Numbered from the stretch's first letter, positions 7,558-15,130 are shown. The stretch: DNA of 21,969 nt from Deltaproteobacteria bacterium (GCA_025357175.1 JANXPS010000272.1:1-21969), one strand, 5' to 3'. The notes: generated from the letters alone by a model not told the origin. A program made the numbers and translations.

Positions 7558-8087
7558 GGGTTCCACTTCCTGGCACCCCCTTCGTGCATGCGAAGGGCGA
7601 TCGGATCGGCGAAGTTGGAAGGAAGCGACGGCACCCCGCGCTCCTTGAAGGACTTGGCTGCGGACTCGGAATGACATCGCCTGCAACCGGCGGGCGGCCC
7701 CAGGGAGGGGTGGCCTTTCGAACCGCCCGGAGTCGTCCTGCCTTTGTACCCGAGATGGAGATGACCTTTTCCTGATTGTCGGCCTTCGAACCGGTCCATT
7801 CCGTCCGGCGCGTGGCAGACGAGGCAATCGACATAGGTAGAGTGCATGTTCCGGAAAGCCGCAAGGTTTGCCTCACGCTTGTGCGCTGCTCCGTCATGAC
7901 ATCCCGGGCCGATGCATTCGCCTTCCCCTGATGGCGTTCGGGGCGTTTTCCCGATGTGGTAATAGCGGCCTTCGTCCTCGCCCGATGCGAGTGTCCTGTT
8001 CGGAGGCATGGGAACCACCCCTTTCGCAAGCCACACGAAAACGAGTACCGCTGCGCAAATCACCAACCAGCCCTGGATGCGCCTCAA
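7554..8087 (-). CDS. Membrane-anchored small cytochrome c (two CXXCH and one CX4CH)
   Basis: This is a 177-aa protein with a single N-terminal membrane helix (about 6-25, GWLVICAAVLVFVWLAKGVV) and a periplasmic heme region. Two classical heme sites are present, CLVCH at 88-92 and CRRCH at 135-139. An unusual CX4CH site, CIGPGCH, is at 58-64. Extra histidines (44, 69, 82, 109, 111) could be sixth ligands. The helix shows no clear cleavage site, so it is likely an anchor. The start is TTG at 8087, within a TTGA overlap with the cytochrome b gene and with GGAGGAG upstream. Its place directly after the cytochrome b suggests it receives electrons from it. It is not a recognised named cytochrome. 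Confidence 0.88.
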   Translation of the reverse strand: MRRIQGWLVICAAVLVFVWLAKGVVPMPPNRTLASGEDEGRYYHIGKTPRTPSGEGECIGPGCHDGAAHKREANLAAFRNMHSTYVDCLVCHAPDGMDRFEGRQSGKGHLHLGYKGRTTPGGSKGHPSLGPPAGCRRCHSESAAKSFKERGVPSLPSNFADPIALRMHEGGARKWNP

Positions 8088-9010
8088 AGTTCTCCTCCGA
8101 CGGACGGTTTCCCGATTCCGTCCAGAAGTTCCCGTGCCTTGTCGGCCATCGGGTTGAAGGGGTCTGTTTCGAGGAACATCCTGAACTGCTCGGCGGCGAG
8201 TTCGGGTCTCCCCTGCCTCATTTTCGAAACGCCGAGATTGAAGCGCGCCTGGGAATATTGCGGGTAAAGACGAAGAGCTTCTTCGAATACCGCGTTGGCC
8301 TCGTCAAACCGTGATTCACGGGTCAGCCGGTTTCCTTCGTCGAGCAGTTCGCGAACCTGCATGGTTTCAAGTTCGGTGTCGGCCTGCGACTCGAGGGGGA
8401 CGGGTACGAGAACCGCCGAATCCACCAGCGCCCGTATCCAGCCCGAGCGTGCCTCGACAGCCGCGAGGGGAACGGTTCCGGTGAAAATCGAATACCTGAA
8501 CCCCGGAGGCGCGTTGAAGAAGCGGGCGGCGACGTGACACCCGATCACATGAAGGACCCAGCCCCCGCCTGCCGCCGCGTGCAGGATCCGGAGCCAAGTG
8601 AATTCCCTCGGGCCGGGGACACCGAATTTTCCGGGCCAATGAAGGACCAACCCGCTCGTCACGACGAGAAGACTCCAGCCGAGTATGAGGAAATAGTCCC
8701 GCTTTTCGGGAACCGAGTATTTACCGACGGGCGCATCGCCTTCGGGCGAGTGCATCCTTTCCCCGAACGGCAGGAAGGCGATTTGTTCGATCGCGACATC
8801 GTGACGCACGCCGATGAGGAGGAGGGAAAAAAGATGAAGGGAGAACATGAGCGCGGCTGCCAGTCCGATGACACCGTGCATGCCGCCCCACCTCGCCGGA
8901 AAAAGGGCGGAAAAGATCAACAGGAGCGAAATCAGGATCGCGGAAACGTGCTGGAGGATCTGCTGAAGCGTGAAGCGCTTGACGGCCGCCGGGGGATTGA
9001 TCCAGTTCAT
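8084..9010 (-). CDS. Four-helix cytochrome b fused to TPR repeats
   Basis: The 308-aa inner-membrane protein resembles the cytochrome b561/formate-dehydrogenase gamma type of diheme b subunits. Four membrane helices are visible at about 17-38, 44-68, 105-126 and 138-164. Histidines 21, 45, 59, 124, 144, 154 and 159 are placed in or near them and are candidate b-heme ligands. After a linker, two adjacent 34-residue TPRs lie at about 219-252 and 253-286, with a short capping helix. With four helices both ends should be on the same side. The likely role is quinol oxidation or reduction with electron exchange to the neighbouring cytochromes c. The TPRs would dock a partner, which is inference. 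The ATG at 9010 overlaps the upstream TGA (ATGA), and the end overlaps the next gene by 4 bases. Confidence 0.85.
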   Translation of the reverse strand: MNWINPPAAVKRFTLQQILQHVSAILISLLLIFSALFPARWGGMHGVIGLAAALMFSLHLFSLLLIGVRHDVAIEQIAFLPFGERMHSPEGDAPVGKYSVPEKRDYFLILGWSLLVVTSGLVLHWPGKFGVPGPREFTWLRILHAAAGGGWVLHVIGCHVAARFFNAPPGFRYSIFTGTVPLAAVEARSGWIRALVDSAVLVPVPLESQADTELETMQVRELLDEGNRLTRESRFDEANAVFEEALRLYPQYSQARFNLGVSKMRQGRPELAAEQFRMFLETDPFNPMADKARELLDGIGKPSVGGEL

Positions 9011-9771
9011 CGGTCGCCTTCCTTGCGGCCGGGGCGATTTCCGCACATAAACAGCCCCGGAAGAATTCCGAGCACGGAGGCAAGCCCGAATACGAGGAAG
9101 GCGGCCGTCCGTCCCGGCCGTTCGGATGCCCCCCCCTTCGAATGAACGGCGAGCGCTTTCATCTTGGCGGTTACCTCTTCGTGGCAGCCCGGCTTCTTGC
9201 AGACGGCTCCCGTTTCCACGCGGCCACCCGGGGGGAGCGAAGGATGCGACAGATGGCAGCCCGTACATCCGCCTCCGGGAGAGGTCGCCCAAAGACGGGC
9301 ATGAACCCCTTCCGACACCGATAGCGCCTGCCCCGGGTGACAGCCCTTGCAGCGCGCAGAGGCGGGAAAGGCGGAGGAAGGCGGATCGGCGTCCTTGTGG
9401 CAAAGCATGCATGGGGACGAAGGCATCGCGATTTGCCTGTGGGATTCGCTCATCCCGGAAAAAGCCGCCCGGCGATGACTTTCGGGAACGACGGCCGCCC
9501 CGGCGGCGTGGCACTCGTCGATGCAGCGGGAAGGCCCCGGAGGAACAGCGTGCGGCGCCATCTTTGCGTCCGGATGGCAATCGGAGCAATAGAGGCCGCC
9601 GTGAAGCATTCCGGCCTTGTCGGTAACCCGAAGGTCGGCCACTCCGGACCCGGCCTTCGCGATCTCGAGGCGGTGGCAGAAAAGGCAGCCCTCCTGGTCG
9701 CCCGCCCCGGCGGCCGATACGAGGCCGAGAAGCATCAGAGCCAGGAGAATCGCTGTTCGCCTATTCAACAT
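9007..9771 (-). CDS. Membrane-anchored multiheme cytochrome c with noncanonical heme sites
   Basis: This 254-aa exported cytochrome has a signal peptide (about 1-23, core TAILLALMLLGLVSAAGA) and a C-terminal membrane helix (about 222-243), so its heme region should sit in the periplasm anchored by its tail. There are five CXXCH sites (29, 62, 121, 141 and 169), plus CIDECH (CX3CH) at 83-88 and CKKPGCH (CX4CH) at 191-197. Up to seven hemes are possible if the unusual sites are used. It lies between the TonB-like gene (11-base overlap) and the cytochrome b gene (ATGA overlap), which suggests it is the c-type partner of the cytochrome b. The ATG at 9771 has GAGG a few bases upstream. Similar tail-anchored cytochromes occur in quinol dehydrogenase modules, but I cannot name a family. 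Confidence 0.88.
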   Translation of the reverse strand: MLNRRTAILLALMLLGLVSAAGAGDQEGCLFCHRLEIAKAGSGVADLRVTDKAGMLHGGLYCSDCHPDAKMAPHAVPPGPSRCIDECHAAGAAVVPESHRRAAFSGMSESHRQIAMPSSPCMLCHKDADPPSSAFPASARCKGCHPGQALSVSEGVHARLWATSPGGGCTGCHLSHPSLPPGGRVETGAVCKKPGCHEEVTAKMKALAVHSKGGASERPGRTAAFLVFGLASVLGILPGLFMCGNRPGRKEGDR

Positions 9772-10759
9772 AGAACCTCACGTCGACGTGAATTTCCGCT
9801 TCCTTGGGATCGAAAGTCCATTTGCCCACCTCCCGCCGGACCTGTTCGAGGAACTGTCGCTCCATGGTTCCATTCGTTTCGGGACGAAGCACTTCCGTGT
9901 TCACCGGGATTCCCTCGGAGTTTATCTTGATCTTCAGGTAAACGTTCCACCAGCCGGACATGGCGTTGCTGCTCTTGAATTTAAGATTCGGATACTGGAT
10001 CGGCCCGTGATTCCTCTCGATGCTGGTCGAAGGGTAGCTGGTCACGACAAGTTTCACGCGAGGATCCATGAACAAGGCCCCGTTTCCGCCCCTTCCGGTT
10101 CCAGACTTCCCGGTTCCGGAGCCCCCTGCGCCACGTCCCGCTCCCGGTCCGCCGGCTCCCGCCCCCGCCCCTGCTCCCCATCCTTCACCCGCATCCCCGG
10201 CACCGGCACCGGTTGCGTTTCCGGTGCCCTTCCAGCCCTGCCGACTCTTGAGAGCGCTATCCTTTGCCCACCCTTGCACATTGGAGGATTTGATGCTGGC
10301 CAGGTATTTCCCGAATTCGGTCTGCGGCGGCGATCCGTCCTGCGCACGGGACGCCGCGGATTTGGCTCCTCCGGCCCCTCCCCCGCCCTCGACGTTTGCA
10401 GCCCCCGTTCCCCTGGCCCCTCCCGACTGGGAATTGGCGATCGGACTTTCGCCGTTCGCGGTCTTGCTCCCCATCACGGAATAGCTCTTTTCCTGCGAGA
10501 CCTGGGGCTGTTCCGGAGCCGTCGGGATCGCCGGCTTGGGCTTGGGTTGCATTTTCGATATTTCCGTGGGACTGGATGCCGAGAGTGGCGGCGCCGGCCT
10601 TTCGATAAATGCCTTTACGCGAAGGCCGCGCTGGGTCGTCACGACTTCCTTTTCCCGTGGCGCGCCGGCCGGGATCAGGAAAAGCGCGGAATGGACCAGT
10701 ACGGCGATCCCGAGGTAGAGGACGGGTTCCAGGACGGAACGCAGGCGGCGGCCGGGCAA
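9761..10759 (-). CDS. TonB-like energy transducer with Gly/Ala-rich linker
   Basis: A 332-aa protein built like TonB. A basic N-terminus and one membrane helix (about 12-31, with a His as in TonB/TolA anchors) come first, then a short Pro/Lys stretch (72-86, PKPKPAIP). A long linker rich in Gly, Ala and Ser runs to about 228. A C-terminal TonB/AgmX-type domain at about 235-332 has a NVYLKIKINSEGIPVNTEV strand region and the W-F-DP motif KWTFDP. TonB proteins couple the proton motive force, via ExbB-ExbD, to outer-membrane partners. exbB and exbD lie just upstream, supporting a complete motor. The linker is Gly-rich rather than the usual Pro-rich, and no TonB-dependent receptor is nearby. The TTG at 10759 is five bases after the exbD stop, with GGGGGGAGG upstream. 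A gliding-motility or TolA-like role is an alternative. Confidence 0.82.
   Translation of the reverse strand: MPGRRLRSVLEPVLYLGIAVLVHSALFLIPAGAPREKEVVTTQRGLRVKAFIERPAPPLSASSPTEISKMQPKPKPAIPTAPEQPQVSQEKSYSVMGSKTANGESPIANSQSGGARGTGAANVEGGGGAGGAKSAASRAQDGSPPQTEFGKYLASIKSSNVQGWAKDSALKSRQGWKGTGNATGAGAGDAGEGWGAGAGAGAGGPGAGRGAGGSGTGKSGTGRGGNGALFMDPRVKLVVTSYPSTSIERNHGPIQYPNLKFKSSNAMSGWWNVYLKIKINSEGIPVNTEVLRPETNGTMERQFLEQVRREVGKWTFDPKEAEIHVDVRFYVE
10076..10225 (-). repeat. Gly/Ala low-complexity coding repeat in the TonB-like gene
   Basis: About 50 codons (residues 179-228) consist almost only of Gly with Ala, Ser, Thr and Arg in GAG, GAGG and GTG steps. The DNA is correspondingly very GC-rich and internally repetitive. 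Such tracts vary in length easily by slippage and are prone to assembly error. The frame stays open across it and the C-terminal TonB domain follows in frame, so no frameshift is apparent. Confidence 0.7.
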
Positions 10760-10764
10760 GGGAA

Positions 10765-11178
10765 TTACTGACCTCCCCCCTTCTCGATCACCGGAAGGGA
10801 AAGGTCGCTTATTCCGACTTCCAGCAGGCGATCCATGACGGTGGCGATCGACTGGTAGCGCGTATCGCGGTCGGATTTCAGGATGACGTTGGTGCCGCCG
10901 ATCTTCTGGCGCTCCTTGACCTTAGCGCCGATCTGATCAATCGCCACCTCGGCGCCATCGACGAATACCTTGCCGTCCCGGTTCACGAGAACGCTGACGC
11001 CCTTGTTCGAGATCCGCCCGCTGCCGGAGGCGGTTTCGGGCAGCTTGACCCCCATCCCCTTGTCGTAGCTAAGAACCGTTGAAACCATGAAGAAGACGAT
11101 CAGGAGGAAGAGCACGTCGACCAGGTTGACGATCGGGATGCCTTCGTCATCTTTGGGAACGGTGCTCTTAAACTTCAA
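10765..11178 (-). CDS. exbD: ExbD/TolR family proton-channel subunit
   Basis: A 137-aa inner-membrane protein that forms the proton-conducting motor with ExbB and energises a TonB- or TolA-type partner. It has a short N-terminus, one membrane helix at about 18-36, and the family's essential aspartate (Asp21, in the context IVNLVDVLFLLIVFF). A periplasmic domain at about 45-137 includes VLVNRDGKVFVDG and a LKSDRDTRYQSIATVMDRL segment typical of ExbD/TolR. The start is TTG at 11178, overlapping the exbB end by 11 bases, with a GGGGG tract eight bases upstream. It is followed after five bases by the TonB-like gene. ExbD is preferred over TolR because a TonB-like gene, not tolA/tolB/pal, follows, but the distinction is soft. 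Confidence 0.92.
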   Translation of the reverse strand: MKFKSTVPKDDEGIPIVNLVDVLFLLIVFFMVSTVLSYDKGMGVKLPETASGSGRISNKGVSVLVNRDGKVFVDGAEVAIDQIGAKVKERQKIGGTNVILKSDRDTRYQSIATVMDRLLEVGISDLSLPVIEKGGGQ

Positions 11179-11836
11179 GGTAGTCGCCCCCTATCGTGTC
11201 GAGCCGCTGGGAGCGCTCGGCGACGTTTTCCTCAAGGTCGCCGAGGCCGTCGAGGAACTTGATGGAGCTTTTCTGCATGTCGAGCATGAACCTGTTGACA
11301 CGGTCGAGGAAGTAGAACGAGAGGAAGTACGCCGGGATGGCGACGACCAGGCCGGATGCGGTGGCGATCAGCGCCTCGGAGATGCCTGTCGCGACGCTTG
11401 CGGGGTTGCCGCCCCCGGCCGTGGCGCCGATCGCGCGGAAAGAGGCGATCATGCCGGTAACGGTCCCGAAAAGGCCGATCAGGGGAGCGATCTTCGAAAT
11501 GGTCTGGAGAATGAGAATGCCTTTTTCGAGCTGAGCGACTTCGAGCGCGCCCGCATCCTCTATCGACCGGATGACCTCGGCCCGTCCGCGCCGCTGGTTC
11601 TTGAGCCCCGCCTTGATGATCGTCGCAACAGGTCCCGACGTGGATTCGCAGTGCTTGTACGCCTCATCGAGCGAATTGCGCTCGAGGAAGCCGTTGATGA
11701 CGCCCATGAAGGAACCCGCATCCATCCGGGCCTTGCGCAGGTAGATGATGCGTTCGATGCCGATCGCCATGGTCAGGATCGACAACAGAACCATCGGGTA
11801 CATCACGAATCCGCCTGCCCTGAATATCTCGACCAT
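11168..11836 (-). CDS. exbB: ExbB/TolQ/MotA family motor subunit
   Basis: A 222-aa inner-membrane protein, the pentameric scaffold of the ExbB-ExbD proton channel. Three membrane segments are visible: one near the N-terminus (about 9-28, MYPMVLLSILTMAIGIERII) and two in the C-terminal half. The latter match the conserved MotA/TolQ/ExbB core, with APLIGLFGTVTGMIASF followed by GISEALIATASGLVVAIPA. The cytoplasmic loop lies between the first and second. I chose the ATG at 11836 because GGGAGGA is positioned five to six bases before it; a TTG one codon upstream is the alternative. The gene lies 33 bp after the 12-heme cytochrome gene and overlaps exbD. exbB is chosen over tolQ by context. Confidence 0.93.
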   Translation of the reverse strand: MVEIFRAGGFVMYPMVLLSILTMAIGIERIIYLRKARMDAGSFMGVINGFLERNSLDEAYKHCESTSGPVATIIKAGLKNQRRGRAEVIRSIEDAGALEVAQLEKGILILQTISKIAPLIGLFGTVTGMIASFRAIGATAGGGNPASVATGISEALIATASGLVVAIPAYFLSFYFLDRVNRFMLDMQKSSIKFLDGLGDLEENVAERSQRLDTIGGDYLEV

Positions 11837-11869
11837 CAAATCCTCCCGGTTTTATAAGTCAATTCGTGG

Positions 11870-13231
11870 TTAGAACCGTCCGTGACATGGGGCGCAAACC
11901 TCGCGGAAATCGGGCACGCGCCACTTGGACCCCGCGCCGACCCCCCCCTCGCCCTTGAGAACACCCTTCGCGTGCGGATTGTGGCACGTGCTGCAGAGGA
12001 CCATGTTGCCGTCGCCCAACGGAAGAGAAAGCTGGTGCCGCTGTTCGTAAGCGACTTTCCGGGCGAGTTTTTCGCCGTTCATCGCGACGTTGTGATCCCT
12101 GTCGGGATGTGGACGGTCGGCATGGCAATTCGAACAGATTCCGATTTCGTCCCCCATCATCTCGAAATTGGCGGGCGCATTCGGCTTCGCGAGGTTGGGG
12201 TCGGTCTTGTGGCAGAAGCGGCAGGATTCTACGCGAATTCGCCCGAAAGGATCGATCTGCCGATGTGGATTGGTCAGCTGGTCCTTGTCCTCGAGGTGGC
12301 ATCGGTAGCAAAACTGGTCCTTGACCGCGTAAGGTCCGCCCCGGAGGAACTTGGGATTGGCCGGGTCGGGCTTTCGGTGGGAAACCTCATCGTGACATGT
12401 TGCGCAACTGAGTTTCCCCCCCTGGTCGAGGGGATACCCCAGGTAGTCCATGCGCCACGTGCTCTCGGAGGAAGAGGTCACCCCGACGACGTGAGGCGGC
12501 CTCGAAACGCCTTCCAGGCCGTGGCAGCCGTTGCACAGCTTGTTGATATCGCGCCCCCCGCCCAAGGGAACCTCGGCCCCTTCCTTGATCTTGCCAGGGT
12601 GGCAGGCGAAGCAAAGAAAGCGGTTGCCGTGGGGGTTGGGAACTTTTCCCTCATACAGAATCTTTGCGTAACTGTCCCGCATGCCGAAAGTGGAATCGTG
12701 AAGCTTGTGACAGGTCGTGCAAAGGATCTTCCCGTCGCGCCCAGGCAGTTTTCCCGCCGTTATGGCGGCGCCAATCTTCTTTTCCTGTTCTCCCTCGGGC
12801 ATGTGGTGGACATCCAGACCCGGGTGGCACAGGCGGCAGAGCTCGGGAATTTCCATGATGAATTTCGCGGTCTGGGCCGTCGGATTGTCGAAGTGGCAAA
12901 AACTGCAGGCGAGAGCCTCGTGGGAATTGTATTTGTTCGCAGGGGCCGATTTCGCAGGGGCTGCGGAATCCGCCTGCGAGGCCCCTTTGACCTCGGAGCC
13001 CTCGACGAGGACGGTCGGCTGCTTCCCTTTGTAGATCAGCAGCCAGAATTCGAACTTTTCCTTCGGGTGGCAGGCAAGGCAGGCCTCGTTGAGGATGGCA
13101 TGGGGCTGCTCGTAGGAACGGATGATCTTGGTGTTTTTGAGATCCTTGATGACGGTTTCGGCGGCGGGTCCGGCCGCTGAGGCACCAACCGACTCAAGGA
13201 GGAACAATAAAAGCAGGAGGAAAATCTGCAC
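11870..13231 (-). CDS. Twelve-heme periplasmic cytochrome c
   Basis: A 453-aa exported multiheme cytochrome. A signal peptide (about 1-19, MQIFLLLLLFLLESVGASA) precedes 12 CXXCH sites starting at residues 51, 109, 132, 171, 207, 233, 276, 308, 337, 366, 413 and 446. The spacing of 24 to 58 residues is looser than in the 30-heme protein. A Ser/Ala/Pro-rich stretch at about 80-100 may be a hinge after the first heme. No membrane helix or lipobox follows the signal, so it is likely soluble in the periplasm. It lies between the PEGA-protein gene and exbB. The start is GTG at 13231, as an in-frame TGA closes the frame just upstream. The Shine-Dalgarno AAAGGA is 13 bases away, and a CTG nine bases upstream is spaced better. 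The homologue is not one I can name. Confidence 0.93.
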   Translation of the reverse strand: MQIFLLLLLFLLESVGASAAGPAAETVIKDLKNTKIIRSYEQPHAILNEACLACHPKEKFEFWLLIYKGKQPTVLVEGSEVKGASQADSAAPAKSAPANKYNSHEALACSFCHFDNPTAQTAKFIMEIPELCRLCHPGLDVHHMPEGEQEKKIGAAITAGKLPGRDGKILCTTCHKLHDSTFGMRDSYAKILYEGKVPNPHGNRFLCFACHPGKIKEGAEVPLGGGRDINKLCNGCHGLEGVSRPPHVVGVTSSSESTWRMDYLGYPLDQGGKLSCATCHDEVSHRKPDPANPKFLRGGPYAVKDQFCYRCHLEDKDQLTNPHRQIDPFGRIRVESCRFCHKTDPNLAKPNAPANFEMMGDEIGICSNCHADRPHPDRDHNVAMNGEKLARKVAYEQRHQLSLPLGDGNMVLCSTCHNPHAKGVLKGEGGVGAGSKWRVPDFREVCAPCHGRF

Positions 13232-13260
13232 CGCGCTCAGGAAGTCCTTTCAGATGATGG

Positions 13261-14508
13261 TCAGAAATTGACGCCGGAAGAACTGGAGGTAGAACCGCCG
13301 TTTCCGCCGCCTCCCCCGCCGCTCAAGGCGACAGCGGTCCCGGCCACCAGCAACCCCATGGCCGACAGGAACCACCAACTATAATACCACGGCCTCCGGG
13401 TCGAAACGACCTCGGCGGACCTGAGAGGCCACCCCGATTCGGCCAGCATGGCGGTCGTCTTTGCCGCGATTGATGAAACGCCTTCGGGGCCTTCCTGGAA
13501 AGGGATGGATCCAAGCAATCGCGGGGAGGGAGAAGACGCCGAGGCTGCCAGAACCCGGAGTTCCCCGCTGCCATCCCGCTTGTCGAACATCAGGAAGGCG
13601 ACCCGTGCGGCACCCGATTCTTTCGCCATCTCGGAAACGATCGGACCCGCCTCCCGGATTTCAGGGGCGGTACTCGCGAGAAACCCCGCGAGCCGCGCTT
13701 CGCGATCACCCGCAAGGATCAACTCGATTCGTTCCGAATCCCCTGGAAGCCATTGCCGGTTCGAGGTGTACGGCTGGAATCCGGGGTGTTCCAGGCGGAG
13801 ACGGACGGGCCGTGCCGCCACAACCTTCATCCGAAGGGGCGTCATGCCCCGGACGGAATCGTCGACGAGCACGGTCGCCCCAGGCGGTATGGACTCGACG
13901 AAAAGCTCTGCTTCCGGAGGGAGGCCGCTTCCGATGTCCGTCCACATCTGTCGGAACTGGGGAGAGTAGAGCCCCGGATCGGGCACGAAATCGGGACGAA
14001 GAGATCGGGCTTTTCGAAGAAGACCGGCGGCCGACTCCGGGTTGCCGTCCCACATCGATATGATGCCCAGCTTCAGCAACACATCCGCGAGAATCGGTCG
14101 TGTCGCGTCACCCAGTCGGTATTTCATCAACTCTTTTTCGATTGCCCCGAGCTCGCGCCCGGCTTCCCGGTTTTCCAGGCGGTCCATTTTTCTCGCCGCC
14201 CCGGACACACGGGAGGCTATCGCCTTCAACGTGGCGTCGTCGGCTTCCGGAAGAACGGGGTCTCCGACGTTCGGGGTCCTGGACACTGGCGAGATTCTGA
14301 CGTCCAGTCGCCTCTCGATTTCGGAAGCGATGACGCTAAACCGGCTGCGGGCGGTATCGTCGGAAATGGACCGGTTCGAATATTTCAATAGCAGGACGGC
14401 TTCCCCGCCATCGGCGCGGCACAGCGCTGCCGCCCCGGTCCACTCGAACAGGCAGAGAACCGCGAGAAACCCGCAGAGTATCCTACGTGCGCTTGACGAA
14501 AATTTCAT
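13261..14508 (-). CDS. PEGA-domain protein with TPR-like region and C-terminal membrane helix
   Basis: The encoded 415-aa protein is exported or membrane-bound. The N-terminus has a signal-like hydrophobic segment (about 9-29), followed by an alpha-helical region with a TPR-like stretch near 140-172. A PEGA domain at about 200-268 (FVESIPPGATVLVDD, then PVRLRLEHPGFQPY) follows. Another folded region comes next, then a membrane helix at about 375-397 and a Gly/Ser tail. PEGA domains are small extracytoplasmic beta folds often found in surface or cell-wall proteins. I chose the ATG at 14508 because it gives the signal segment; it lies inside the end of the dtxR-like gene (26-base overlap), suggesting translational coupling. 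Its place ahead of the 12-heme cytochrome and the ExbBD genes hints at a structural or assembly role. No enzyme motif was seen. Confidence 0.8.
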   Translation of the reverse strand: MKFSSSARRILCGFLAVLCLFEWTGAAALCRADGGEAVLLLKYSNRSISDDTARSRFSVIASEIERRLDVRISPVSRTPNVGDPVLPEADDATLKAIASRVSGAARKMDRLENREAGRELGAIEKELMKYRLGDATRPILADVLLKLGIISMWDGNPESAAGLLRKARSLRPDFVPDPGLYSPQFRQMWTDIGSGLPPEAELFVESIPPGATVLVDDSVRGMTPLRMKVVAARPVRLRLEHPGFQPYTSNRQWLPGDSERIELILAGDREARLAGFLASTAPEIREAGPIVSEMAKESGAARVAFLMFDKRDGSGELRVLAASASSPSPRLLGSIPFQEGPEGVSSIAAKTTAMLAESGWPLRSAEVVSTRRPWYYSWWFLSAMGLLVAGTAVALSGGGGGGNGGSTSSSSGVNF

Positions 14509-15130
14509 CCGTGATGTCCCGGTCCACTGCGACGGTCGTCTCGCCAACCTGCAGTACGTACGATGGATTTCTCTGGAGAAGGCGAATCCTGCTCCCGGGG
14601 ACGATCCCGAGCGAGCTCAGTTTTTCAAGACGCTTTCTGGATTTGGGAGTGATGAATACGATCCGGACGGTGTCGCCGAGTCCCGCATCGGTCAATCGCG
14701 TGACCAGCGGGAGGATCTCGGTCCGGATCTTGTCGCAGCATTCGCCCCTGGGAATCGCCTTTCCGTGGGGACAAACCGGGGGGTGCCCCAGGAACGTGCA
14801 CACGCTTTCCGTCACCGCTTCGGACAGGACGTGCTCGAATTTGCAGGCGCTGTTTTCGATCTGCGAGTCCTCGAGGTCGAACAGGTTGGCCAGCAGGACC
14901 TCGGCCAGGCGGTGACGTCGAATGATGCCGCGCGCACGCTCCTCCCCGGTTTTGGTAAGCCTTATTTCATCCGATGCCAGGTCGACGAAGCCCCCCGATT
15001 CCAGTTCGTCGAGAAGCGACTCGGGGCTTTCCTCTTCCGTGCTGCGAAGTAGCGCTTCCCGCGTGGGGCGTCCACCTTCGCGCAGCGACCAGATCAGTTC
15101 CAGGATTTCGTCCTGCCCGTATTCGGTCAT
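14483..15130 (-). CDS. DtxR-family metal-dependent regulator with C-terminal FeoA domain
   Basis: This 215-aa cytoplasmic regulator is predicted to bind DNA when loaded with Fe(II) or Mn(II). A winged helix covers about 1-65. The dimerisation and metal-binding region (about 66-135) carries the family's signature residues: His73, Cys96, Glu99-His100 (CKFEHVLSEAV) and GHPPVCPHGKAIP at 115-127. A Cys-Cys pair lies at 131-132. Residues about 140-213 match the FeoA/SH3-like domain (LGIVPGSRIRLLQRNPSYVLQV, ending DITDEIFV). No stand-alone feoA is present, so this domain may stand in for it or may simply be the regulator's C-terminal domain. The ATG at 15130 overlaps the upstream stop (ATGA). DtxR, IdeR, MntR or SirR are family alternatives. 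Confidence 0.9.
   Translation of the reverse strand: MTEYGQDEILELIWSLREGGRPTREALLRSTEEESPESLLDELESGGFVDLASDEIRLTKTGEERARGIIRRHRLAEVLLANLFDLEDSQIENSACKFEHVLSEAVTESVCTFLGHPPVCPHGKAIPRGECCDKIRTEILPLVTRLTDAGLGDTVRIVFITPKSRKRLEKLSSLGIVPGSRIRLLQRNPSYVLQVGETTVAVDRDITDEIFVKRT

Noticed and set aside
7558..7827. Upstream 90-codon extension of the NHL gene
   Set aside because: It reads through the small cytochrome gene in another frame, is Arg-rich, and would bury the signal peptide.
9011..9589. Upstream 193-codon extension of the cytochrome b gene
   Set aside because: It overlaps the tail-anchored cytochrome in another frame; the ATG at 9010 gives the proper start.
11837..11869. Gap before exbB as a separate promoter
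   Set aside because: Only 33 bp, with a ribosome site and no recognisable -35/-10 pair.
11882..13180. Plus-strand frame of 432 codons
   Set aside because: It is antisense to the 12-heme cytochrome; Gly/Val/Ala-rich without any recognised domain.
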